From: a bacterium
GTDB lineage: Bacteria; Pseudomonadota; Gammaproteobacteria; Burkholderiales; Burkholderiaceae_C
NCBI GenBank assembly: GCA_030824555.1
Contig: JAVBXK010000030.1
Coordinates: forward strand, 54,818-118,817
Length of the DNA stretch: 64,000 bases
Reading direction: 5' to 3'
Position 1 is the first letter of the stretch. Every line of letters starts with the position of its first letter. Below, one piece after another: positions 7,424-16,470 of this stretch. A model generated the notes under the pieces. That model saw nothing but the letters and a program-made list of their open reading frames with translations, made no database searches and was not told the origin of the DNA. The translations under genes were made by a program, and so were the position numbers.

Positions 7424-8815
7424 TCAACTGTTTTTGAGATCGGCAAACTTGCCCGCCATCGTCGGGTTGCCCCGCGTCAGCTTCTTGATCGTCACGTCTT
7501 GCGCCTTGTCGTTGGCCAGGCGCAGGTTGCGGTCTGTGCCCAGCAGTGCGTCCTTGGTTTTTTGCAGGTGGTCGATGGACTTGTCGATCTCATCAATCGC
7601 CTTTTTGAAGCTGTTGGATGCCAGGTCGTAGTTGCGCGCGAATGCGGTCTTGAACGTTTCGAGGTTGTTTTCGAAGTTCGTGATGTCAATGTTCTGCGCC
7701 CGCACCAGCGCCAGCTCTGACTTGTATTTGAGCGAATTCATCGCCGCATTGCGCAGCAGCGTGATGATGGGCAGAAAGAACTGTGGGCGCACCACGTACA
7801 TCTTGGGGTAGCGGTGGAACACATCCACGATGCCGGTGTTGTACAGCTCGCTGTCTGGCTCCAGCAGGGAGACCAGCACGGCATATTCGCAGCCCTTTTC
7901 GGAGCGGTCCTTGTCCAGCTCTTTCAGGAAGTCTTCGTTCCTGTTCTTGGTCGTGGTGCGGTCGTTCTCGTTCTTCATTTCGAACATGATGGAGACGATT
8001 TCGGTGCCCGACTCGTCCAGGTCGCGAAAAATGTAGTCGCCCTTGCTGCCGGTGCGCGCGTCGTTGTCTTTTTCGAAATAGGCGCGTGGAAACGCCGTGG
8101 CGCGAATGCGGTTGAACTCCGTCTCGCAGTGCTGCTCCAGCGTTTCGCCCACCATCTTGGTGGACAGGCGCGCCTTCATGTCGCGCAGGCGCTCGATGGC
8201 GTCATCGCGGTCTTTGATCTGCGTTTCGTACTTGTCTTTGAGCGACTTTTCGGCGAGTTGCTTCTCCAATTCAGCCCGCGCCAAGCCACTCTTGAACTCA
8301 TCGCGTTCGCGCTCGACCACAGTCACCGCCTGGGTGATAGCCAGCTTTTGCATCACGTCGGTGGAGTCCAGCTTGGCCTTCAAGGCTTGGATTTCGGCGT
8401 CTTTGTCCGCAGCGGCTTTTTGTAGCCCGTTGGCCAGCTTGGCCTCGGCCAGTTCTGCAGCAGCCAATCTGTCGCGCTTGGCCTGCTGAAGTTCGTTGGC
8501 CAATGCGTCACGCTCTTTTTGCACGGCACTCAGGGCCTCGGTGACGGCGAGTTTGCGCGCCACCTCTGCGGCATCCAACCTGGCTTTCAGCTCCTGAATT
8601 TCGGAGTCTTTGGCGACAGCAGACTTTTGCATTTCGCCAGCCACTTTGGCCTGCGCAAGCTCGACGGCATTGCGCTTGTCTTGCTCGGCCAATTCAAGGC
8701 GTTCATGCAACTGCTGCTCGAACGCGCCGTCGCGAACTTGCTTCAGGATGTCGGCGTACCCCGCCTCGTCGATCTTGAATGCTTTACTGCAATGGGGGCA
8801 GATGATTTCGTGCAT
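7424..8815 (-). CDS. DUF2130 protein: coiled coil plus PD-(D/E)XK-like domain
   Basis: A 463-residue protein. It starts with a CPHCSKAF zinc-ribbon-like motif (C6, C9). Residues 30-215 form a long charged coiled coil. Within it, residues about 48-113 and 117-182 are a recognisable tandem duplication ([20 protein letters not shown] against [20 protein letters not shown]). The conserved DUF2130 domain follows at about 216-400, with [10 protein letters not shown] (D260) and [10 protein letters not shown] (E279, K281). This spacing resembles a PD-(D/E)XK nuclease core, which is an inference. A further coiled coil lies near the C-terminus. There is no clear Shine-Dalgarno, and the 132-bp upstream region is AT-rich. 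It lies at the downstream end of a defence-like island. Actual biochemical activity is not established. Confidence 0.8.
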   Translation of the reverse strand: MHEIICPHCSKAFKIDEAGYADILKQVRDGAFEQQLHERLELAEQDKRNAVELAQAKVAGEMQKSAVAKDSEIQELKARLDAAEVARKLAVTEALSAVQKERDALANELQQAKRDRLAAAELAEAKLANGLQKAAADKDAEIQALKAKLDSTDVMQKLAITQAVTVVERERDEFKSGLARAELEKQLAEKSLKDKYETQIKDRDDAIERLRDMKARLSTKMVGETLEQHCETEFNRIRATAFPRAYFEKDNDARTGSKGDYIFRDLDESGTEIVSIMFEMKNENDRTTTKNRNEDFLKELDKDRSEKGCEYAVLVSLLEPDSELYNTGIVDVFHRYPKMYVVRPQFFLPIITLLRNAAMNSLKYKSELALVRAQNIDITNFENNLETFKTAFARNYDLASNSFKKAIDEIDKSIDHLQKTKDALLGTDRNLRLANDKAQDVTIKKLTRGNPTMAGKFADLKNS

Positions 8816-8947
8816 TGCTGTGCTTTCACTTTTAATTAGTTGTTGCCGAGCCAGAAATATCGTCTAGTTGTTTCACTTTGGAAAATTGAGCTTGGTCTAT
8901 TTTGTATTATGAAATTTTGCCGTAGCTTATGGCGAGAATTGCACAAA

Positions 8948-11545
8948 TTAGCCATCTTTCGATATTGCCGAAACGCAAAGTAATTCCATGTTTCCAGTAA
9001 TGCTACTTGTGTAAAGTGTCTTGTTTACAGACCAAATAGGAATCCTGCCATTCAAAACAATAGCCCTGTGGATACAACCAATGACGCTGTAGGGTTTCAC
9101 TGGTGTGTCAGCTTGCATCTCAAGATTGAGGGCAGCACAATTAACCAATGGTCGAACAAGGGCTATGCCACTTACAGTCTGAATTGAGTGATACGTTTCA
9201 ATATGATCCATAAAGCCAGATTTGAAAACGCCAACAGGTTGGTTCTCGGCGATCACTGCAAGCTCATCATATGACGCAAACCGTGGACCGCATTCAGCAG
9301 TAGTCACCAATGATCGACTGAAGTCGATTGGATCAACGCCAAACTCACCGACATATAAACCAGCGATGCATCGCTCCAAATCACTTACGTTCGCTTTCTC
9401 AAGAATATTAAGCTGCTCTATTGCCCACTCTGCCATCACCTCAGGGGGCGCTTCAAATGTAGATGGCCCGCGCCTTGCGGAGTCCGGCTTGTGCTCGATA
9501 TAGCCAATATAGGCGTGACCATTTCGGCCTTTTATTGATGTTGCCAATCCACCTACTGTGTGCAGGGAGAGCATCGCTGTGTCGTTGTCAGATGAGGTGG
9601 AGATAGCAGCAACCCCAAAGAGTTTGCCACCAGATCGAATTGGGCGCAAACGTTGGTGGTGTGCATCGACGTTTGCAGTGACGCCTGGATTCGGTTGCGC
9701 TGCAGAAAAAGAAATTCTGCACAAGATGTCTTTTGCGTTTGGATTAACGTCCGGGATACCGCCATGCACCTCCGTGCGTGTATTGCCTAGGCAGCTGGCG
9801 TAAATGCGCACGTCCAGTCCAACGGCAATCGTGGAAATGAATGATTGAAACGATATGGAAAATGATTTGGCTCCAAGGGAATTAGGTTTAATTTCAATAT
9901 TGCAATTTCCAGTTAATAGCTCTGGCTTGAGTTTTAGGCGCACTCTGGTTGATGATCGAGTGGGGAACCCGTCGGGGCGACCTGGTCGAAGAACCGGTCG
10001 CAGTGAAACACCGCTATTGAAACGGAGCGTATTGCAGTCGTCTAATCCTTTGTCCCAACCTTTGCTTGATACATCTGCCTGTTCAGCAATCATGAATATG
10101 GAGTAAAACCCAATTCCAAATCGGCCAACTGATCGAAAGCTTGAGGATCGAAGGCCTGGGAACTCTGAACTAACTAACGAAGATTTCCAAAAACTATTGC
10201 CGAAGTCAAGTAACGGCCCAGTCAATACTCTTCGGGACATCCCGATCCCATCGTCTTCAACGATGAGCCATCGTTGTCCTTCAAGCTCCTCTATGCGAAC
10301 GAAAATCTCACCAACGAAGGCGGGTTCGATATAGCGCCTTGCAACCACGCCATCGCGAGCATTTTGAATGAGTTCACGCAGAACAATTTCGACTGCATCA
10401 GCCCCCGAGCCATATAGCTTCTCACCGCCAAGCTCACGAACCAATGATTCAACATTGCTGACGTGTGGTTCTGCCTTGCAGGGCTTCCATCCTTCAACGC
10501 GTAGGTGGCGGATCAAGTCATCCAGAGAATCTACGCCCGTAACTCGTTTCACACGAAATTCAGGTGCAGTTGGACGCGCGCGTGCCTTCAAGAGGGCATT
10601 GACCATGCGCAGTTCCTTGTCGATCATGACAACTGCATCGTGGGCAATCCACCATGCTGCTGCATCAGACTCTTTGAATGTGCGACTTGATGTATACAAA
10701 ATTGCGTTACCAAGGCTGTCACCACTATCCAACGAAGGACCCATCATGCGGTTTTGTGTCCTCCAATGATTTCGCGATATACCTTGGCGTTTAACCAAGG
10801 CGTAAAGGAATAGCGGTGCTCGTGCATCGTTGACGTGGGACGCATCCGCACAGCGCAACAGGCAGGCAACCTTAATAGGATCGATGGCCCATTCGGTAGG
10901 GAACGCTGAAGGTGCATTGAATTGCTCTCCCAACCCTACTGCCAACGCATCTATGTCCCAGTGGTGGCTTGAAGCGATCCGGCCTGCGAGGCCGCCTAGT
11001 TCGATTCGCAATTGCGCATCTTCAATCAGATAGAGCTCCTGACCTGTATCAGGGTGCTTCCATACCATTTCTGGCAACTGTGCTGCTTGGTGTGCGTGTA
11101 AAGCACGAAGTGCAGCAAAGTCGGCTACCTTTTTACGTTCTTCGTCATCTTTGTTGGGAAAGCGATCACACTCGTCTGCATATGCGTCTGCCCATTCATT
11201 CGTCTCACGCACACCTTGTTGCCCATTTGCATAGGCTTCCCAGCACATTGCAGAGTCATGAAGTAGAACGGCGGAACCGAATACGAACGCTTCCAAGGGA
11301 TTCAACGGATAGTTCTCTCCTGCAATCAGACTACCGGTTTCCCAGAGCGCATCAAGATGTGTCACGTCATGAAGTGTGAGTCCAGGCAATACCTCATCGA
11401 TCCGTTTGACAATCGGTTCGATATTGTTTCGGAACGTCGATAACGAAGCGCTCAGCCTCTTTCGTTGATCAGTAAATGGATCATCTGATCGCTCCTCAAA
11501 AGCGGCCTTCCACAGTCCCGATCGTTGCATGTTGTTAAGTGACAT
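8948..11545 (-). CDS. HD domain - HSP90-like (GHKL) ATPase fusion protein
   Basis: An 865-residue fusion. N-terminal HD phosphohydrolase-like residues are H59/H63 (LHDVTHLDALWE), H96-D97 (AVLLHDSAM), H194/H195 (ASSHHWDID) and D234 (LLRCADASH). A GHKL ATPase begins near residue 375: E391-N395 in ELIQNARDG, D432xGxG in EDDGIGM, and a lid GRFGIGFYSIF (475-485), an arrangement closer to HSP90 than to histidine kinases. The remaining ~350 residues resemble an HSP90 middle region in layout but show no motif I can name. Base composition is near 50% GC, well below its neighbours, suggesting recent acquisition. ATG 11545 has GAAGGAA ahead of it. HD and HSP90-like modules both occur in prokaryotic conflict systems; a defence role here is inferred from the architecture and the flanking nuclease/helicase genes. 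Confidence 0.8.
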   Translation of the reverse strand: MSLNNMQRSGLWKAAFEERSDDPFTDQRKRLSASLSTFRNNIEPIVKRIDEVLPGLTLHDVTHLDALWETGSLIAGENYPLNPLEAFVFGSAVLLHDSAMCWEAYANGQQGVRETNEWADAYADECDRFPNKDDEERKKVADFAALRALHAHQAAQLPEMVWKHPDTGQELYLIEDAQLRIELGGLAGRIASSHHWDIDALAVGLGEQFNAPSAFPTEWAIDPIKVACLLRCADASHVNDARAPLFLYALVKRQGISRNHWRTQNRMMGPSLDSGDSLGNAILYTSSRTFKESDAAAWWIAHDAVVMIDKELRMVNALLKARARPTAPEFRVKRVTGVDSLDDLIRHLRVEGWKPCKAEPHVSNVESLVRELGGEKLYGSGADAVEIVLRELIQNARDGVVARRYIEPAFVGEIFVRIEELEGQRWLIVEDDGIGMSRRVLTGPLLDFGNSFWKSSLVSSEFPGLRSSSFRSVGRFGIGFYSIFMIAEQADVSSKGWDKGLDDCNTLRFNSGVSLRPVLRPGRPDGFPTRSSTRVRLKLKPELLTGNCNIEIKPNSLGAKSFSISFQSFISTIAVGLDVRIYASCLGNTRTEVHGGIPDVNPNAKDILCRISFSAAQPNPGVTANVDAHHQRLRPIRSGGKLFGVAAISTSSDNDTAMLSLHTVGGLATSIKGRNGHAYIGYIEHKPDSARRGPSTFEAPPEVMAEWAIEQLNILEKANVSDLERCIAGLYVGEFGVDPIDFSRSLVTTAECGPRFASYDELAVIAENQPVGVFKSGFMDHIETYHSIQTVSGIALVRPLVNCAALNLEMQADTPVKPYSVIGCIHRAIVLNGRIPIWSVNKTLYTSSITGNMELLCVSAISKDG

Positions 11546-11615
11546 TCTGTGTTCCTTCGATACACCATTTTTAAATGCTATTGAGTGCGTTCAAAAGTCA
11601 TCTTGCAGCAATCAT

Positions 11616-11809
11616 TCACGCTGACAGCCCCCTCCAAACCGGCCCATTCCCACCCATCTCAATCATCAACCTCTGCATAGCCTTTAACGTCGCCACATAA
11701 ATCACTTGCGCGGCTACCTGGTCGTCTTCACCCTTGGAGGGCATATGTCTCGCACCGGGCAGGGCAACTACGGGAAACCCAGGCCGATGCTGGCCCTCTT
11801 GGTCATCAC
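11616..11809 (-). pseudogene. Frameshifted 3'-end remnant of a NERD/UvrD-type helicase gene
   Basis: Starting just after the DUF1016 stop, the minus strand reads VMTKRASIGLG in one frame and then, after a frameshift, FPVVALPGARHMPSKGEDDQ and AAQVIYVATLKAMQRL. These match VMTMKVSKGLE, FPVVALPGVGHMPAKGEDEQ and AARVFYVAATRATQRL of the helicase at 13496-15274. The remnant continues with about 17 more residues (MGGNGPVW) that the present helicase lacks. It covers only motifs V-VI and the tail, so it cannot be functional. It marks the second boundary of an ORF6N-DUF1016 cassette that seems to have entered the helicase 3' end. Confidence 0.7.
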
Positions 11810-11812
11810 GCG

Positions 11813-12880
11813 TCACCCAATTCCCCCAAACAACACCCCAAGCCGCGCCAGCCGCTCACGCGCTTCAAGTAAAGCTGCATGCAGCTTTTGCTCCAGCTCG
11901 GCTTTGGGGGGCAGTTCGGTCCAGTATTCGGCCACGGTGATACCGTCTTTGTGCATTTGCAGCAGTTCCACCTGTTCGCGGCTGGATTCGGCGCAGAGGA
12001 TGAGGCCAATGGGGGCCTCTTCGCCCGGTTGGCGCTCATGCTTGTCCAGCCATTTCAAATACAGCTCCATCTGGCCCTTGTGCGCGGCTTTGAAGCGGCC
12101 CAGCTTGAGTTCGATGGCCACCAGCCTGCGCAGGCGGCGGTGGAAAAACAGCAGGTCCAGGTAAAAGTCGTCACCGTCGATGACCATGCGCTTTTGGCGC
12201 TCCACAAACGCAAAGCCCCGCCCCAGCTCCAGAATGAAAGCTTCCAGCTGGCGCAGGATGGCGGCTTCCAAATCGGCTTCGTCGTGGCCCTGGCGCAGGC
12301 CCAAAAAGTCGAGGAAGTAAGGGTCTTTGAAGACTTGAGCGGGGTTGGTGTGGGCCGCAACGACCGGCTCAGCCTGAACGGGTGTGTGGGTCTGCAAGGT
12401 GGCAAGCTCAGTGCGCTCAAAGGCCTTGCGGTCGATTTGGTGGCGCAACTCGCGCACGCTCCAAGTGTTGGTGGCGGCTTGGCTGGCGTAGAACTGGCGC
12501 GCGGGTTCGGTTTTGAGTGGCAGCAGGTTGACAAAATGGCTCCAGCTCAATTGTCGTGACAGTGTCGCGACAATCTCCGGCTGCGGAAACGCTTGGGCAA
12601 ATTGCACCATGCGGCGCAGGTTTTTGGCCTCAAACCCACGGCCAAACTCTTGCGCCAGTTGGTCCCCAAGGCGCTGAATCAACTGGTCGCCATATTTGGC
12701 ACGGTCTGCGCCGCCCAGCACCTCGGTGCGCAAGCGTTCGCCCACGCTCCAATACAGCCGCGTCAGCTCCGCATTCACGGCTCCTGCCAGCCGCTGGCGG
12801 CTGCTGGCAATCAGCGTGCGCAGTTCGGCGTGCAGGCTGTCGGCAGGCGCGGGTACTGGGTGGTGTGTTGTCTCGCTCAT
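11813..12880 (-). CDS. DUF1016 (YhcG-type) PD-(D/E)XK nuclease family protein
   Basis: A 355-residue protein of the DUF1016/YhcG family. The N-terminal DUF1016_N helical domain (about 15-160) contains VGERLRTEV and FGRGFEAKNLRRMVQFA. The C-terminal nuclease domain (about 185-340) has the PD-(D/E)XK signature: DGDDFYLDLLFFHR (D238/D242), IELKLG (E257-x-K259) and Q270. Members are found in defence islands and near restriction systems and are predicted nucleases; the target is unknown. Its ATG overlaps the ORF6N stop (ATGA), so the two are translationally coupled. It ends five bases before a decayed helicase tail. Confidence 0.85.
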   Translation of the reverse strand: MSETTHHPVPAPADSLHAELRTLIASSRQRLAGAVNAELTRLYWSVGERLRTEVLGGADRAKYGDQLIQRLGDQLAQEFGRGFEAKNLRRMVQFAQAFPQPEIVATLSRQLSWSHFVNLLPLKTEPARQFYASQAATNTWSVRELRHQIDRKAFERTELATLQTHTPVQAEPVVAAHTNPAQVFKDPYFLDFLGLRQGHDEADLEAAILRQLEAFILELGRGFAFVERQKRMVIDGDDFYLDLLFFHRRLRRLVAIELKLGRFKAAHKGQMELYLKWLDKHERQPGEEAPIGLILCAESSREQVELLQMHKDGITVAEYWTELPPKAELEQKLHAALLEARERLARLGVLFGGIG

Positions 12881-13482
12881 GCCTTCCGTCCTTTGGTCAA
12901 CGTGCTGGCCTTGGGTGTCTTTTTTTCCTCATGCGTCAGAAACCCAATGGGCCGTTTGGGCGGCTCCGGTGGTGCAGTCAGCTCACGCACGGCGTCCAGC
13001 AGTTGGCGCAATTGCAGCCGGGTGTTTCGGCTGAAGTTGTCGTGCGATATTTCTAGCGATTCGGTCTTCATCTCCAGCTCAGCCAGGCGCTTGGCAATAT
13101 CTGCATTGGCAGCAAGTGCCTGGCGCAACTGCACAAACGCCCGCACAACGTAAATCCCCATCTCAACCGCTTGGCTTGATGCCAGCACATTGGCTGCCTG
13201 AATTGCTCCGTGCTCGGTAAACGCAAAAGGCAACGCCTTGGAAAATTTCAGATTTTGGAGGTGGTCGCAATTTGCGACCACCTCGGTTTTCTCATCAGCC
13301 GTAAGCTGAAAGTGGAAATCGCTGGGAAAGCGGTCCCGGTTGCGTTTGACCTGCTCATTTAGCCGCTTGGTCTGTACGCCGTACAGCGCAGCCAAGTCCA
13401 CATCCAGCATGACCCGCAGGCCGCGAATCACTTGGATACGGCTTTCAATACGCGGTACCAGTCGCGTGTTGCTCGCAATCAT
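12877..13482 (-). CDS. ORF6N/KilA-N-type DNA-binding protein
   Basis: A 201-residue protein with an ORF6N domain at residues 5-95: ESRIQVIRGLRVMLDVDLAA, YGVQTKRLNEQVKRNRDRFP and LPFAFTEHGAIQAANVL. A coiled coil follows (residues 110-165), then a basic, proline-rich tail (KKTPKASTLTKGRKA). ORF6N proteins are frequent in phages and mobile islands and are thought to bind DNA as regulators. The start at 13482 is chosen for an AAAAGG ribosome binding site; upstream in-frame codons overlap the helicase gene. It starts 13 bp after the helicase stop and its own stop overlaps the DUF1016 start, so helicase-ORF6N-DUF1016 read as one operon. Confidence 0.85.
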   Translation of the reverse strand: MIASNTRLVPRIESRIQVIRGLRVMLDVDLAALYGVQTKRLNEQVKRNRDRFPSDFHFQLTADEKTEVVANCDHLQNLKFSKALPFAFTEHGAIQAANVLASSQAVEMGIYVVRAFVQLRQALAANADIAKRLAELEMKTESLEISHDNFSRNTRLQLRQLLDAVRELTAPPEPPKRPIGFLTHEEKKTPKASTLTKGRKA

Positions 13483-13495
13483 GGTCGTGACCTTT

Positions 13496-15274
13496 TCATG
13501 TTCCCAGCCTCTGTGTCGCCCGTGTGGCCGCCACATAAAACACCCGTGCGGCCTCTTGCTCGTCTTCGCCTTTGGCGGGCATGTGTCCCACGCCGGGCAG
13601 CGCCACCACGGGGAACTCCAGGCCTTTGCTGACTTTCATGGTCATCACTTTGATGGTGTTGCTGGTGGGGTCAAAGTCGCCGGGGCTGCGGCGCATTTCC
13701 AAGGGCATCTGGCGCTGGTGCAGCACCTGGGCGCACAGGTCGCGGGTGCTGTAGTCGGGGCACAAAATGGCCATGTCGCCCCAGGCGTGGCCTTCTTTGT
13801 GGGCCTGGCTCAGCTGGTCGGCTATGGCCACGGCTTCTTCGCGCAGCGTGGGCAGTTTGATGAGGATGGGCGCTTGCCCTTCGCGCCCGCAGCTGAGGGG
13901 TTTGACCAGGGGGATGCCGTCGTCGTCTTGGTCGTCCGCCGTTAACAAGTCGGCGGCGATGAGGTTGGCGGTTTGCAGAATCTGCTTCGTGTTGCGGTAG
14001 TTGATTTTCAGGATGGTGGTGCGCCCCTGCGCCTGAATGCCCACGCTCTTGAAGCTGAACTGTTTAGAACGCGCCCGTTCGTAAATGCTTTGCGCGTCGT
14101 CGTACAGCACCAGCAGGCTGTTGGTGGTGGGGTCCACCATTTGGGTGACGAGCTTGAGCCACTCGGGCGCAAAGTCGTGGCCTTCGTCAATCAGCACGGC
14201 TTGGTATTGGCCGCTGGGTATGTGCTTGCGGTCCACACCCGTTATCACGCGCTGCACCATGTCTGTCATCTTGGCGTCTACCGGCATGTTGTTGGCAGGC
14301 AGGGTTTGGCCAAAGGCCACCAGTTGCTCGCGGCACCATTTGTGAAAGTGCCGCACATGCACGCGGTCGCTCAAGCCTTTGGCTTGCATCACGCTGTGCA
14401 GCTTCACGCCCAGCGGTTCGTTAAAGCAAAGAATCAAGATGGGCTTGCTGCTGGCCGTGCTGGCTTGGGCCAGATACTCGGCGCGGTAGCCCAGAATCAT
14501 GGTTTTGCCCGAGCCCGCCACGCCGTGGATGACGCGGTGTCCGTCGCCCAAGGACCGGGCCAACTGCTCTTGTTGCAGGTCCATCACGCGCATGATGCTG
14601 GGCAGTTCGGCTTCGGCCTGGGTGTCGTCAAACAAGTCGCCAGTGGTTTGCACGCGCACTTGGGGGAACATGATCCAGCGCACGCGGTCCAGCTGTGGCA
14701 GGCTGATGACCCCGCGCATGCCGTAGGGGAACATGTCCCACAGTCGGCTTTGCAGGTCTTCGGGGGCCGCGCTTTCCAGCATTTCGTCCTGGCAAATGAC
14801 GCGGTTGGGTTCCAGTGCCTGGCGCAGTTCGCTGTCGTCAAACTGTTTGCGGGTGATGTTGGGCAGCACTACGCCGTAGCTCCACGGAAAAGCCAGCTTG
14901 CCAGCGTGGCGGCCCTCGGCCTGCACCAGTTGCGGGTCGCGCTCCAACGCGTTGACGATTTGGTGGGCGTATTGGCGGGCTTGCGCCAGCGGGCTGGCCA
15001 CGGTTTTGGGGATGCCGTCTGGGGCAATGACCCAGTCGTTTTTGTCGGCTTGCTGGATGGTGGACAGCTTCCAGTCTTTCACCTCCAGCACCAGAATGCC
15101 CCGGCTGGGGTGCAGCACCACAAAGTCGGGGTGGGTGTGCCGGGGGCCCACGGGTACGTCGTACCACAGCAGGTAGTCGGCATCGAGCTTGGCTTCCAGC
15201 CGCTCGGCCACGCGGCGTTCGCCGCTGGTCATGCGTGCCACGCACGCGCCCAAAGTGGGAATGAGAATTGCCAT
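13496..15274 (-). CDS. NERD nuclease-domain / UvrD-like SF1 helicase
   Basis: A 592-residue fusion of a nuclease-related NERD domain and a superfamily 1 helicase. NERD (about residues 14-130) shows D50 and E64-x-K66 (HPDFVVLHP...LVLEVKDWK), a PD-(D/E)XK layout. Helicase motifs are complete: Walker A GVAGSGKT (251-258), Walker B LIDEGHDF (DE 363-364), LKINYRNTKQ, motif V KVSKGLEFPVVAL and motif VI FYVAATRATQRL. The protein stops only two residues after motif VI, whereas the decayed copy at 11616 carries about 17 more, so the C-terminus is probably truncated. It starts the island operon, 61 bp downstream of miaA on the same strand. It is likely to process foreign or damaged DNA; the specific role is unknown. 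Confidence 0.85.
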   Translation of the reverse strand: MAILIPTLGACVARMTSGERRVAERLEAKLDADYLLWYDVPVGPRHTHPDFVVLHPSRGILVLEVKDWKLSTIQQADKNDWVIAPDGIPKTVASPLAQARQYAHQIVNALERDPQLVQAEGRHAGKLAFPWSYGVVLPNITRKQFDDSELRQALEPNRVICQDEMLESAAPEDLQSRLWDMFPYGMRGVISLPQLDRVRWIMFPQVRVQTTGDLFDDTQAEAELPSIMRVMDLQQEQLARSLGDGHRVIHGVAGSGKTMILGYRAEYLAQASTASSKPILILCFNEPLGVKLHSVMQAKGLSDRVHVRHFHKWCREQLVAFGQTLPANNMPVDAKMTDMVQRVITGVDRKHIPSGQYQAVLIDEGHDFAPEWLKLVTQMVDPTTNSLLVLYDDAQSIYERARSKQFSFKSVGIQAQGRTTILKINYRNTKQILQTANLIAADLLTADDQDDDGIPLVKPLSCGREGQAPILIKLPTLREEAVAIADQLSQAHKEGHAWGDMAILCPDYSTRDLCAQVLHQRQMPLEMRRSPGDFDPTSNTIKVMTMKVSKGLEFPVVALPGVGHMPAKGEDEQEAARVFYVAATRATQRLGT

Positions 15275-15334
15275 GAAAACCGCGCCGCCCTGAATGCTTT
15301 TTATTGGTTGCGCGACATCATGCCACCTCTTTTC

Positions 15335-16420
15335 TCAGCCCCAAACAGGTCTTACCCGCGCCTCCACCCGCTCAGCCAGCCCCGGCGCATCGCATGCTTC
15401 CACCACCCGCTCGGGCATGCCGCGCAGCCACGTCAGCTGGCGCTTGGCCAGTTGGCGGGTGGCGGCAATGCCGGTTTCGCGAATATGTTTAATCATCTTG
15501 GCACTCAGCGCATGATTTATATGGCCTGAGTGCTCACTATTTTTCACATCGCCGCTCAGGTCTGAAGCCCCATCCGGCGCTGCCGCCACGTCCCCCTGGG
15601 CTTGGCCTGACGCTACCCAATGCAGCACCTCCCACACCTGGCGGTAGCCCACGCAGCGCATGCTGGGCAGGTCGGGGTGGAAGTGGGGCAGGGCCATCAG
15701 CTGCCGCACCTCGTCCACAAGGCCTTGCGCCAGCATGGCGTCAAAGCGCTGGGCAATGCGTTTGTGCAGCCAGGTGCGGTCGGTGGGTTCCAGGCTGATG
15801 ACGGGCATGGCGTGTGCAGCGGGCTTGCCCCCCGCCGCGCCGCCTGTGTGAAAGCTTGACAGCGGTTTGCCCGTGGCCCGAAACACCTCCAGCGCGCGGC
15901 CCACGCGTTGGCTGTCGTTGGGGCTCAGGCGGGCGGCGGTGGTGGGGTCTACCAGCGCCAGTTGGGCGTGCAGGGCGGGCCAGCCGTGTTCGTACGCCTC
16001 GGCTTCCAGCTGGGCGCGCAGCTCGGGCTGGGCGGGGGGCATGTCGTCCATGGGGTGCAGCAGCGCCTTCAGGTACAGCATGGTGCCGCCCACCAGCAGG
16101 GGGTGTTTGCCCCGGGCCTGAATGTCGGCCATCAGCCGTGTGGCGTCTGCCGCAAACTCGGCGGCGCTGTAGGGCTGGTCGGGGTTGCGGATGTCGATCA
16201 GGTGGTGGGGCACCTCGGCCAGTTCGGCCGGTGTGGGTTTGGCGGTGCCAATGTCCATGCCCCGGTACACCAGTGCCGAGTCGATGCTGATGATCTCCAG
16301 CGGCCAGCGCCGGGCCAGGTGCAGCGACACGGCGCTTTTGCCCGATGCCGTGGGGCCCACCAGCGCAATGGGCGTGAGTGGGGTGGTGCCGTTGGGCGCA
16401 GTGGGGGTGGGTGCGGTCAT
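15335..16420 (-). CDS. miaA: tRNA dimethylallyltransferase
   Basis: MiaA transfers a dimethylallyl group to N6 of A37 in tRNAs that read UNN codons. Visible family motifs are the P-loop [10 protein letters not shown] (residues 20-29), [29 protein letters not shown] and [20 protein letters not shown]. At 361 residues it is longer than usual (about 310-325). The extra length includes an AT-rich in-frame stretch near residues 280-310 (nt about 15486-15570) containing the arms CACTCAG and CTGAGTG, resembling an inserted repeat. It follows mutL and an MFS gene on the same strand, and the mutL-miaA association is common in proteobacteria. Confidence 0.93.
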   Translation of the reverse strand: MTAPTPTAPNGTTPLTPIALVGPTASGKSAVSLHLARRWPLEIISIDSALVYRGMDIGTAKPTPAELAEVPHHLIDIRNPDQPYSAAEFAADATRLMADIQARGKHPLLVGGTMLYLKALLHPMDDMPPAQPELRAQLEAEAYEHGWPALHAQLALVDPTTAARLSPNDSQRVGRALEVFRATGKPLSSFHTGGAAGGKPAAHAMPVISLEPTDRTWLHKRIAQRFDAMLAQGLVDEVRQLMALPHFHPDLPSMRCVGYRQVWEVLHWVASGQAQGDVAAAPDGASDLSGDVKNSEHSGHINHALSAKMIKHIRETGIAATRQLAKRQLTWLRGMPERVVEACDAPGLAERVEARVRPVWG

Positions 16421-16470
16421 GCAAAGGTCTTGGGGTGGTGAGCGGGCTTGGGCTGAAAACGCTCAGCCGC

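Noticed and set aside
7424..15274. Prophage or integrative element
   Set aside because: ORF6N is phage-associated, but no integrase, structural gene, attachment repeat or tRNA boundary is visible.
13973..15529. 518-codon plus-strand open frame opposite the NERD-helicase
   Set aside because: Antisense shadow of the helicase, His/Val-rich, with no recognisable motif.
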